Assembly (NCBI RefSeq): GCF_020410765.1
Contig: NZ_CP084541.1
Location: 3,104,501 to 3,168,500, forward strand
Origin: Streptomyces marincola
Lineage (GTDB): Bacteria; Actinomycetota; Actinomycetes; Streptomycetales; Streptomycetaceae
Direction of reading: 5' to 3'
DNA length: 64,000 bases
Shown: positions 43,341-50,987 of the stretch, in pieces
Layout of the letters: each line of letters begins with the position of its first letter
Position numbering within the stretch: the first letter of the stretch is position 1
The notes under the pieces: generated by a model
The model's database searches: none
Seen by the model: only the letters and a program-made list of their open reading frames with translations
Told to the model about the DNA's origin: nothing
Program-made: the position numbers and the translations under genes

Positions 43341-46235
43341 CTACTCGCCGCCGTCCGCGCCCTTCTGGGCCGCCGCCGCCTTCGCGGTCGCCGTCTTCGC
43401 TGTCGTCTTCTTGGCGGCTGTCTTCTTCGCCGCCGTCGTCTTGGTCGCGGCCTTCTTGGCCGTGGCTTTCTTCGCCGTGGTCTTCTTCGCCGCCGTCTTC
43501 TTGGCGGTGGACTTCTTCGCGGTGGACTTCTTCGCCGCCGTCTTCTTCGCGGCGCTCTTCTTGGCCGGCCCCTTCGCGCGCTTTTCCGCGAGGAGTTCGT
43601 ACCCGCGTTCCGCCGTGATGGTCTGGGGGTCGTCGTCCCGGCGCAGCGTCGCGTTCGTCTCGCCGTCGGTGACGTAGGGACCGAACCTGCCGTCCTTGAC
43701 CACCACGGGCCGCCCGGTCACCGGGTCCTCGCCCAGTTCCTTCAGGGGCGGCTTGGCGGCGGCCCGGCCGCGCTGCTTGGGCTGGGCGTAGATGGCCAGC
43801 GCCTCGTCGAGCGTGATCGTGAAGATCTGCTCCTCGCTGGTCAGCGAGCGCGAGTCGGTGCCCTTCTTGAGATAGGGGCCGTAACGCCCGTTCTGCGCCG
43901 TGATCTCCTGCTCCGACGCGGGGTCGACCCCGACCACGCGCGGCAGCGACAGCAGCCGCAGCGCGTCCTGGAGGGTGACGCTGTCGAGCGACATCGACTT
44001 GAGCAACGACGCGGTGCGCGGTTTGACCGCGTTCTTCCCCGTGGTCGGCGTGCCCTCGGGGAGCACCTCGGTGACGTAGGGGCCGTAACGGCCGTCCCTG
44101 GCGATGATCTGGCGGCCGGACTCCGGGTCGGTGCCGAGTTCGAAGTCACCGCTCGGCTTGGCGAGCAGCTCCTTCGCCAGTTCCGTGGTCAGCTCGTCGG
44201 GCGGCAGGTCGTCGGGGACGTCCGCGCGCCTGGCCGGCGCGTCGGGGCCGGCGTCCGGGTCCGGCGGGGCCTCGACGTAGGGCCCGTAGCGGCCGACGCG
44301 CAGCACGATGTCGTCGCCGACGGGGAAGGAGGAGATCTCGCGCGCGTCGATCGCGCCGAGGTCGGTGACCAGTTCCTTCAGGCCGCCGAGGTGGTCCCCG
44401 TCGCCGTTGCCCGCGTCGGCGGCGCCCGCTCCGGCCGCGGCTCCGCCGTTCTCGCCGAAGTAGAAGCGCCGCAGCCACGGCACCGCCTCGGCGTCGCCGG
44501 TCGCGATGCGGTCGAGGTCGTCCTCCATCCGGGCGGTGAAGTCGTAGTCGACGAGCCGCCCGAAGTGCTGTTCGAGCAGGTTCACAACGGCGAAGGAGAG
44601 GAAGGACGGGACCAGCGCGGTGCCCTTTTTGAACACGTACCGGCGATCGAGGATCGTTCCGATGATCGCCGCGTAGGTCGACGGCCGGCCGATCTCGCGT
44701 TCCTCAAGCTCCTTCACCAGCGACGCCTCGGTGTAGCGGGCCGGAGGCTTGGTCGCGTGGCCGTCCGCGGTGACCTCGCGCGCGGTGAGCGGGTCGCCCT
44801 CGGCGACCTGCGGCAGCCGCCGTTCGCGGTCGTCGAGGTCCGCGCCCGGGTCGTCCGCGCCCTCGACGTAGGCCTTGAGGAAGCCGTGGAAAGTGATGAT
44901 CTTGCCGGTGGCGCTGAACTCGCAGTCCCGCCCGTCCGCGCTGGTGCCGCCGACGCGAACGGCGACCGACTGGCCGACGGCGTCCTTCATCTGCGAGGCC
45001 ACGGTGCGCTTCCAGATCAGCTCGTAGAGCCGGTACTGATCGCCCGTCAGGCCCGTCTCGGCGGGCGTGCGGAAGCGGTCGCCCGAGGGGCGGATCGCCT
45101 CGTGCGCCTCCTGGGCGTTCTTGACCTTGCTCGCGTACACGCGGGGCCGTTCCGGCAGGTAGTCGGCGCCGTACAGCTGCGCCACCTGCGAACGCGCGGC
45201 GGCGACCGCGGTGTCCGACAGGGTCGTGGAGTCGGTCCGCATGTAGGTGATGAAGCCGTTCTCGTACAGGCGCTGGGCGACCTGCATCGCGGCCTTCGCG
45301 CCCATGCCGAGCTTGCGCGACGCCTCCTGCTGGAGCGTGGTGGTGCGGAAGGGCGCGTAGGGCGAACGGCGGTAGGGCCGGGACTCGACCGAGCGGACGC
45401 TGAACGCCGTCGCCGCGAGCGCCGCGGCGAGCGCGCGGGCGTTCTCCTCGCTGAGCTGCTGGACCTGCTCGGGGTTCTTCAGCAGCCCGTCGGGGCCGAA
45501 ATCGCGGCCCTGGGCGACACGGCGGCCGTCGACGCTGGTCAGGCGGGCGTCGAACGTGCCGTCGGCCGGGACCGTCGCGAACGTGCCGACCAGGTCCCAG
45601 TACTCGGCCGAGCGGAACGCGATGCGCTCCCGTTCGCGCTCGACGACCAGGCGCGTGGCGACGGACTGCACGCGGCCGGCGGACAGCCGCGGCATGACCT
45701 TCTTCCACAGGACCGGCGAGACCTCGTAGCCGTAGAGCCGGTCGAGGATGCGGCGGGTCTCCTGGGCGTCGACGAGGAGCTGGTTCAGCTCGCGCGGGTT
45801 GTCGACCGCGGCCCTGATGGCGTCCCGGGTGATCTCGTGGAAGACCATGCGGCGCACGGGAACCTTGGGCTTGAGCACCTCCTTGAGGTGCCAGGCGATG
45901 GCCTCGCCCTCACGGTCCTCGTCCGTTGCGAGGTACAGCTCGTCGGAATCCGCGAGCAGCGCTTTCAGCTTCCGGACCTGATCTTTTTTGTCACTGTTGA
46001 CGACATACAGCGGTTCGAAATCCGCCTCGACATTGACGCCGAGGCGCGCCCAGGGCTGCCCCTTGTACTCGGCGGGCACCTCGGCCGCGCCGCTGGGCAG
46101 GTCGCGGATGTGCCCGACGCTGGCCTCGACCACATAGCCGGGGCCGAGGTAGCCCTTGATCGTCTTCGCCTTGGCGGGCGACTCGACGATGACTAGTCGG
46201 CGTCCGCCGTTCGCGGTCTCGCTGGTCGGGGACAA
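43341..46235 (-). CDS. topA: DNA topoisomerase I with lysine/alanine-rich tail
   Basis: A 964-residue type IA topoisomerase. TOPRIM motifs VIVESPAKAKTI and DEDREGEAIAWH are followed by the catalytic tyrosine in FITYMRTDST. Several C-terminal topoisomerase repeats, each with RYGPYV or similar, lead to about 100 residues of AAKKTAAKK-type repeats at the end. The tail binds DNA and increases processivity in actinobacteria. The TTG at 46235 gives the family N-terminus SPTSETANGGRRLV. The ATG at 46295 would add a leader not seen in relatives. Confidence 0.93.
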   Translation of the reverse strand: MSPTSETANGGRRLVIVESPAKAKTIKGYLGPGYVVEASVGHIRDLPSGAAEVPAEYKGQPWARLGVNVEADFEPLYVVNSDKKDQVRKLKALLADSDELYLATDEDREGEAIAWHLKEVLKPKVPVRRMVFHEITRDAIRAAVDNPRELNQLLVDAQETRRILDRLYGYEVSPVLWKKVMPRLSAGRVQSVATRLVVERERERIAFRSAEYWDLVGTFATVPADGTFDARLTSVDGRRVAQGRDFGPDGLLKNPEQVQQLSEENARALAAALAATAFSVRSVESRPYRRSPYAPFRTTTLQQEASRKLGMGAKAAMQVAQRLYENGFITYMRTDSTTLSDTAVAAARSQVAQLYGADYLPERPRVYASKVKNAQEAHEAIRPSGDRFRTPAETGLTGDQYRLYELIWKRTVASQMKDAVGQSVAVRVGGTSADGRDCEFSATGKIITFHGFLKAYVEGADDPGADLDDRERRLPQVAEGDPLTAREVTADGHATKPPARYTEASLVKELEEREIGRPSTYAAIIGTILDRRYVFKKGTALVPSFLSFAVVNLLEQHFGRLVDYDFTARMEDDLDRIATGDAEAVPWLRRFYFGENGGAAAGAGAADAGNGDGDHLGGLKELVTDLGAIDAREISSFPVGDDIVLRVGRYGPYVEAPPDPDAGPDAPARRADVPDDLPPDELTTELAKELLAKPSGDFELGTDPESGRQIIARDGRYGPYVTEVLPEGTPTTGKNAVKPRTASLLKSMSLDSVTLQDALRLLSLPRVVGVDPASEQEITAQNGRYGPYLKKGTDSRSLTSEEQIFTITLDEALAIYAQPKQRGRAAAKPPLKELGEDPVTGRPVVVKDGRFGPYVTDGETNATLRRDDDPQTITAERGYELLAEKRAKGPAKKSAAKKTAAKKSTAKKSTAKKTAAKKTTAKKATAKKAATKTTAAKKTAAKKTTAKTATAKAAAAQKGADGGE

Positions 46236-46441
46236 CTTCTGCTCTTCTCTCCAGCCGCGGGGAAAGTACTGACGGTGCGGAGTGTGACGGTACATCCCTG
46301 CTGCGTGTCAAATGGGAAAACCCCGCAACGCATCTCGAACGGTAACCCGAGATCCGCCGTTCCCGCCGCCCGGCGACTCCGACATGTTGTCCGTGCTCAG
46401 TCACCGTCCGTGCCGCCGGGCGGCGCGCCGCGGGTCGTCAC

Positions 46442-48058
46442 TCACCGCGCGGGACGCAGAAATCCCTGCTCAACGAGTGGCCGCAGCCACTCCCCCGACC
46501 TGTCACGCAACGCGACGGCGTCCTCTCCGATGAGTTGCGCGATCGCGTCGAGGATCGTTCCGGCGGGGAGTGTTCCGTCACAGCTGCCTGCGAAACCCGC
46601 GCCCACCGTATCCATGGCACGGGCGGCCATCATGCCCTGCCGCCGGCGCAGGACGACGTGCTCGGGGTCCTCATCGCCCGGCGTGCCGATCTGCTCCTGG
46701 ACGACATCGTCGGCCAGCACGTACCGGGCGCGCAGCAACGCGGCGTCATCGTGCTCCCGCAGGAAGTCCCGCTGCTCGAAGTGCGCCCACACGCTGTCGC
46801 CGAGCGGCTGGGCGACGGCGTGCGGCCAGTCCTCGACGCGGTGGTCCCCGTGCCCGGCCCCGGAACGCCGCCGCACCGCGATCCACCCGAAGCCGACCGC
46901 CTCGGTGCCGCGCGCCGCGAACTCCGCCAGCCACGCGTCGTACGCCGCCTCGTACGCGGCCGGGTCGCCCCGGTGCGCGCCGGCGTCGCGCAGCCACAGC
47001 TCGGCGTACTCGGCGACATCCTGCACCTCGCGCTGAACGATCCACGCGTCGCAGTCCGGCGGCACCCAGGCGGCGACGCGTTCGCGCCAGTCCTCGCCGG
47101 AGACGTGCTCCCAGTTCGCCAGCACCTGGCACAGACCGCCGTCGGCGAGGTGCGCGGCGGAACCCGCCACGAGGCGCCGGCACAGCTCGTCACCCGCCAG
47201 CCCGCCGTCGCGGTAGGTCAGGCCGGCGCCCGGCGCGGCCGGCGAGATGACGAACGGCGGGTTGGAGACGATGAGCCCGAAGCCGGCGCTCTCGGCCTCG
47301 TCCCGGAGCCCACCGGCGCGGTCGGCTTCGCTGAAGACCGGGCCGGGGCCGGGCCTTGGGCCGGGACTCGGCCCTGGGCGGGCCGGCGCGGACCGGCCGC
47401 GTTCCAGCGGCTCGTACAGCGAGCCCTCGCGCAGTTCGGCGGCCGGGGCACCGGACAGCGCCAGGGTGAGCGCCGTCATGCGTAGGGCGCGCGGGTTCAC
47501 GTCGGTGGCGGTCACGGACCGCGCGTGCGTGGTGGCGTGCAGCGTCTGGACGCCGCAACCGGACCCGAGGTCGAGGGCGCGGTCGACCGGCCGCCGCGCG
47601 GTCAGCCCGGCCAGCGTCGCGGAGGCGCCGCCGGCTCCCAGCACGACGTCCCGGCCGGGCGAACCCGGCGCGCCGGGGCCGGGGCGGGCGTCCGAGACGA
47701 TCCACCAGTCGCGGCCGGGGTCCGCCGCGTAGGGGCGCACGTCCACGGTCGCGCGCACCTCGTCGCCGTCCCGTTCGAGCCAGCCGTCCTCGACCGCCGC
47801 GTCGAGCGGCAGTGCGCCCTCGGCCGCGCGGGTCACGACCGGCTCGCGCAGCAGGAACAGGCGCGTCAGCACGGCCGGCGCGTCGTCGGCGCCGCGGAGG
47901 GCGCGCCGCGCGGGCACGCGTTCGCCGCGGGCGAGCGCGGCCTCGGCGGGCCCGCCGAGGCGGTCGCGCAGTCCCTCGGGCGTGAACGAGGCGGCCAGCA
48001 GGGCCTGGCGCAGCCGGGTGGTGCCGGGGCCTGGCTCGGGGAGACGGGGAATGCTCAC
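46442..48058 (-). CDS. Class I SAM-dependent methyltransferase (HemK/RsmC-like core)
   Basis: A 538-residue protein with a GTG start just after the lipoprotein gene. It has an N-terminal domain, the SAM loop ALDLGSGCGVQTLH (about 165), and the amino-methylation motif NPPF in IVSNPPFVIS. A C-terminal domain of unknown function ends RPLVEQGFLRPAR. The NPPF motif indicates methylation of an exocyclic or amide nitrogen, as in Gln or guanine methylases, but the target is unknown. A proline/glycine-rich insertion (about 250-265) is probably a loop. It is conserved beside topA in Streptomyces. Confidence 0.82.
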   Translation of the reverse strand: MSIPRLPEPGPGTTRLRQALLAASFTPEGLRDRLGGPAEAALARGERVPARRALRGADDAPAVLTRLFLLREPVVTRAAEGALPLDAAVEDGWLERDGDEVRATVDVRPYAADPGRDWWIVSDARPGPGAPGSPGRDVVLGAGGASATLAGLTARRPVDRALDLGSGCGVQTLHATTHARSVTATDVNPRALRMTALTLALSGAPAAELREGSLYEPLERGRSAPARPGPSPGPRPGPGPVFSEADRAGGLRDEAESAGFGLIVSNPPFVISPAAPGAGLTYRDGGLAGDELCRRLVAGSAAHLADGGLCQVLANWEHVSGEDWRERVAAWVPPDCDAWIVQREVQDVAEYAELWLRDAGAHRGDPAAYEAAYDAWLAEFAARGTEAVGFGWIAVRRRSGAGHGDHRVEDWPHAVAQPLGDSVWAHFEQRDFLREHDDAALLRARYVLADDVVQEQIGTPGDEDPEHVVLRRRQGMMAARAMDTVGAGFAGSCDGTLPAGTILDAIAQLIGEDAVALRDRSGEWLRPLVEQGFLRPAR

Positions 48059-48071
48059 GTCCCCATTGTCG

Positions 48072-48746
48072 TCACTGCCCCTCGTCGCCGGCGCCGCCGG
48101 CCTCGTCCTGCTCCTCGCCCTGCTCGCCCTGCTCGTCTTCCGGCGCCTCGCCGGACTCGCCCTCCGCGTCGCCCCCGGCACCGTCGCCGTCCGGCGCGGG
48201 GGAGGCGGCCCGGCAGCCCTCCTGGCGGCCGAGTGCCTCGCCCAGTTCACCGGCCTCCAGCTCATTCAGCGCGTCGTTGCCGCTCTGCCCGAGCTCCTCA
48301 AGGCGCGGGACGATCTCCCCGAGGCCCTCGGCGAACGCCGACTGGTCGGACGTGTCCAGCGCGTCGACCTGCTCCTTCAGCTCGCCGAACGACGAGGAGA
48401 GGTCGTTGAGCGCGGCGACCGCGTCGTCGCGCACGCGTTCCCCGTCGTCGACCGGCGGCTCGCCCGCCTCCTCGACCACGCCGGCGATCTCGGAGTAGGC
48501 GGCGGAGATCTCGCCGTACGCCTGCGAGTCGGCCTCCTGGACCTCCTCGGGTGCCCGGTTGCCCTCGCTGACCTCGGCGATGGCGGAGTACGCGGACTGG
48601 ATGCGTTCCACCTGCGGCTGAAGGCCGTCGCACACGGAGGCGGCCCAGCGGTCGGCCTCCTCGGTGCTGTCCCCGCCACCGCACGCCGTCAGCGTGAGGA
48701 GGAGCGCCGCACCACCCGACAGTGTCACCGCGAGCTTCTTGTTCAC
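48072..48746 (-). CDS. Small secreted lipoprotein
   Basis: A 224-residue protein with a signal peptide and lipobox LTAC (cysteine about 22). Residues 30-165 are a helical segment rich in Ala and Glu, followed by a strongly acidic Gly/Glu/Asp tail. No enzyme motif is seen. It is separated from the methyltransferase start by 13 bases and is probably co-transcribed with it. Confidence 0.8.
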   Translation of the reverse strand: MNKKLAVTLSGGAALLLTLTACGGGDSTEEADRWAASVCDGLQPQVERIQSAYSAIAEVSEGNRAPEEVQEADSQAYGEISAAYSEIAGVVEEAGEPPVDDGERVRDDAVAALNDLSSSFGELKEQVDALDTSDQSAFAEGLGEIVPRLEELGQSGNDALNELEAGELGEALGRQEGCRAASPAPDGDGAGGDAEGESGEAPEDEQGEQGEEQDEAGGAGDEGQ

Positions 48747-49029
48747 CGTTCCTCGTCCCGTTGTCCGTTCTCGGTCCTGCGCCCTCAGAGCCTGTGCTCC
48801 GGGCCCCAGGGCGCGAACTTACACGCCACCCATCCCTCTTCCGAGTGAAGCCCAGGCATCTTGTCCGCCATTGCAGCCATTCGCACCAGCGGCGCGCGGA
48901 TTCCGTCGGGCGTGGCGCGCCGGTGTCGAAGTCCCGCGGGCGTCAACGGACATCACCACGCCCCCGACCACCGTTTCATCGACAAACCGACACGCCGTCA
49001 GGCGGTTGGGCCGGTGCGGAACACGTCCC

Positions 49030-49956
49030 TCAGGCGGCGACCGAACCCTCCTTGAACACCTGCGCACCGTGCCAGGCGACGAACTCGCCGGCCGGTCGCG
49101 GCCTGCCCCGCCCCGGCGCGGCCAGCTCCCGCCCCTCCAGGTCCGCGACCTGCCGGGCCGCCGGCCCGCCCGCCACGTACAGACCGGACACCCTGATGGC
49201 TCCGTCACCGGTCAGGCCGAGGACGCCGAGGTCGAACAGCCTGTGGTGCAACGCACACAACGCGAGCCCGTTGCGCACCTCGTCGGGGCCGTCCTGGCTG
49301 TGCCACCGGATGTGTGCCGCCTCGATCCCCACCGGGGTGCGGCCGAGCCGTCCGTCGAACCCGCACATCGCACATGCGTACGCGTAGGCGATGAGCACGG
49401 CCTCGGCGAACGCGGCGCTCCTGCGCCTCGCCACGCGCCGGTCCTCGATCAGCAGGAACGCGGACGCCTCCACGGCCGTCAGGTCCAGCCCGGCCGCCTC
49501 GCAGATCGGCGCTTCGAGTGTCGGGGTGAAGTGCTCGTCGAGCAGTACGCGAGCCGCCGCGGCCAGCGTGCCGGGATCGGCGAGGAGGCGTTCCACCTCC
49601 GGGCGGAGCCGGCCGTGCGCGCCGCGCTCCCGCAGCTTCGGACCGCTCTCGGCCGCTTCGGTGCCTATCGGCTCGCCCGCGGCGTCCCGCACGTCCCACA
49701 GGGAGCGCTCCAGGTGCACGAACGGCATCGCCGCCCGCTGCCTGGCCGCCGCGGCACCGCGGACCTGTGGTCCGAAATCGTTGATCATGCGGCTCACCGG
49801 CTCCTCCGCCTCGGCATAGCCGATGGCGGAGGTGCCGTGAGCGGCGAACCTTCCCAGCAGCCACAGCACGAGCAACGGCTTGTGCGGCGCCCGGCGACCG
49901 CGCACCTGGGCACGCCGCAGGCCGGCCAGTGCGCTCAGCAACTCCTCCCGCGTCAC
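49030..49956 (-). CDS. Phosphorothioate-DNA-dependent HNH endonuclease (type IV restriction)
   Basis: A protein of about 308 residues. The N-terminal sulfur-binding domain has the family segment RRAPHKPLLVLWLLGRF. The C-terminal HNH domain has CAMCGFDG, IEAAHIRWHSQDGPDEVRNGLALC and ALHHRLFDLG, which supply the zinc-binding cysteines and catalytic histidines. This is the SprMcrA/TbiR3-like family that cuts DNA bearing phosphorothioate modification. The GTG at 49956 is favoured because the alternative GTG at 49980 lies inside an inverted repeat and adds residues foreign to the family. No dnd genes are in the window, consistent with a host that excludes such DNA. Confidence 0.8.
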   Translation of the reverse strand: MTREELLSALAGLRRAQVRGRRAPHKPLLVLWLLGRFAAHGTSAIGYAEAEEPVSRMINDFGPQVRGAAAARQRAAMPFVHLERSLWDVRDAAGEPIGTEAAESGPKLRERGAHGRLRPEVERLLADPGTLAAAARVLLDEHFTPTLEAPICEAAGLDLTAVEASAFLLIEDRRVARRRSAAFAEAVLIAYAYACAMCGFDGRLGRTPVGIEAAHIRWHSQDGPDEVRNGLALCALHHRLFDLGVLGLTGDGAIRVSGLYVAGGPAARQVADLEGRELAAPGRGRPRPAGEFVAWHGAQVFKEGSVAA

Positions 49957-49966
49957 GCCGCCCAGA

Positions 49967-49986
49967 CTGTCAGACGCCACTGACAG
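49967..49986. promoter_or_regulatory. CTGTCAG-N6-CTGACAG inverted repeat before the HNH gene
   Basis: A perfect 7-bp palindromic pair (49967-49973 and 49980-49986) lies just upstream of the preferred GTG start of the endonuclease gene. It could bind a dimeric regulator, or the host may use it to keep the nuclease in check. Confidence 0.55.
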
Positions 49987-50024
49987 CGCGCGATGCCCGC
50001 GACGCCGGGCCGGCGCGGGGTGGT

Positions 50025-50444
50025 TCAGGACAGGGGGGCACCGGCCGTGGGCCAGCTCATGCGGATCTTGCCGCCCGCGGCGTCCGACATGACCTCGACG
50101 TCGTCGACGAGACCGCTGATGACGGCGAGTCCCAGCTCGTCGGTCTCCTCGGCCGCCTCGCCCGCCGTACGGTCACGAGGAGCGGGCACCGCGCTCGGCG
50201 CGTCGTCGCCGACCTCGATGGAGAACGTCTTCTCGCCCTCCGTCAACGCCACACGGACCGGGGTCGTCAGTCCGTGGATCGCGTGCAGGCCCACCGCGCG
50301 GCTGCACGCCTCACCGACCGCGAGCCTGAGCTCGTCGAGCACCGACTCGTCGACTCCCGCCCGGCGCGCGACCGCGGCGGCCACCAGCCGGGCCGTGCGC
50401 ACGTGCTCGGGCGAGGCGCTGAAGCGCAGTTCGACGGTGGCCAT
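50025..50444 (-). CDS. Anti-sigma factor-like ATP-binding protein paired with BldG
   Basis: A 139-residue HATPase_c protein of the SpoIIAB/RsbW type. It has VGEACSRAVGLHA (the N-box region with an altered asparagine) and LGLAVISGLVDDVEV near the C-terminus. In Streptomyces this gene lies directly downstream of bldG, and its product binds BldG and probably a sigma factor. ATG 50444 has a better-spaced GAGGGGG than ATG 50450. The usual N-box Asn is not obvious (EACSRA), so kinase activity may be weak or absent. Confidence 0.82.
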   Translation of the reverse strand: MATVELRFSASPEHVRTARLVAAAVARRAGVDESVLDELRLAVGEACSRAVGLHAIHGLTTPVRVALTEGEKTFSIEVGDDAPSAVPAPRDRTAGEAAEETDELGLAVISGLVDDVEVMSDAAGGKIRMSWPTAGAPLS

Positions 50445-50575
50445 TGCCATCCCCCTCGATCGTGCGGCTTACCGCCCCGGCCGCGGCACCGATACCGACG
50501 GAACCGACGGCGCACGGGACGGCCGCGGTGTGGTGTGAATCTCTTTTTCCCGAGCCGCCGAGCGGCGCGGGCTTC

Positions 50576-50917
50576 TCAGTCGGTGGCCGCGATGGCCTCG
50601 TCCACCGATTCGTGGATCGGGAACACCTTGGTCAGGCCGGTGATCCGGAAAATCTTGAGGATGCGCTCCTGGTTGCACACCAGGCGCAGCGAACCCTCCT
50701 GGGCACGCACCCTCTTCAGGCCGCCGACCAGCACACCAAGCCCGGTCGAGTCGAGGAAGTCGACGCGCTCCATGTCCACCACGAGGTGGTGGTTGCCGTC
50801 GTTGACCAGCTCGACCAGCTGTTCGCGCAGCTTGGGCGCGGTGTATACGTCAATCTCGCCGCCTACCTCAACGACCGTACGGTCGCCAACGGTCCGGGTC
50901 GACAGGGACAGGTCCAC
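50576..50917 (-). CDS. bldG: Anti-sigma factor antagonist BldG
   Basis: A 113-residue STAS protein almost identical to my recollection of S. coelicolor BldG. It begins MDLSLSTRTVGDRTVVEVGG and has the phosphorylatable serine S57 in FLDSTGLGVLVGG. BldG is needed for aerial mycelium and antibiotic production and titrates anti-sigma factors according to its phosphorylation. It starts 125 bases before the anti-sigma gene and is divergent from the helicase gene. Confidence 0.95.
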   Translation of the reverse strand: MDLSLSTRTVGDRTVVEVGGEIDVYTAPKLREQLVELVNDGNHHLVVDMERVDFLDSTGLGVLVGGLKRVRAQEGSLRLVCNQERILKIFRITGLTKVFPIHESVDEAIAATD

Positions 50918-50987
50918 GGATCCTCCAGCACCTTGCTAACGAGCGGTCGCCCCCCATGGATCGGCAGCCGCCAGGGCATTCAACCAC

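Noticed and set aside
43341..43560. Low-complexity frames over the end of topA as a separate gene
   Set aside because: They are antisense of the lysine/alanine repeats of the topoisomerase tail.
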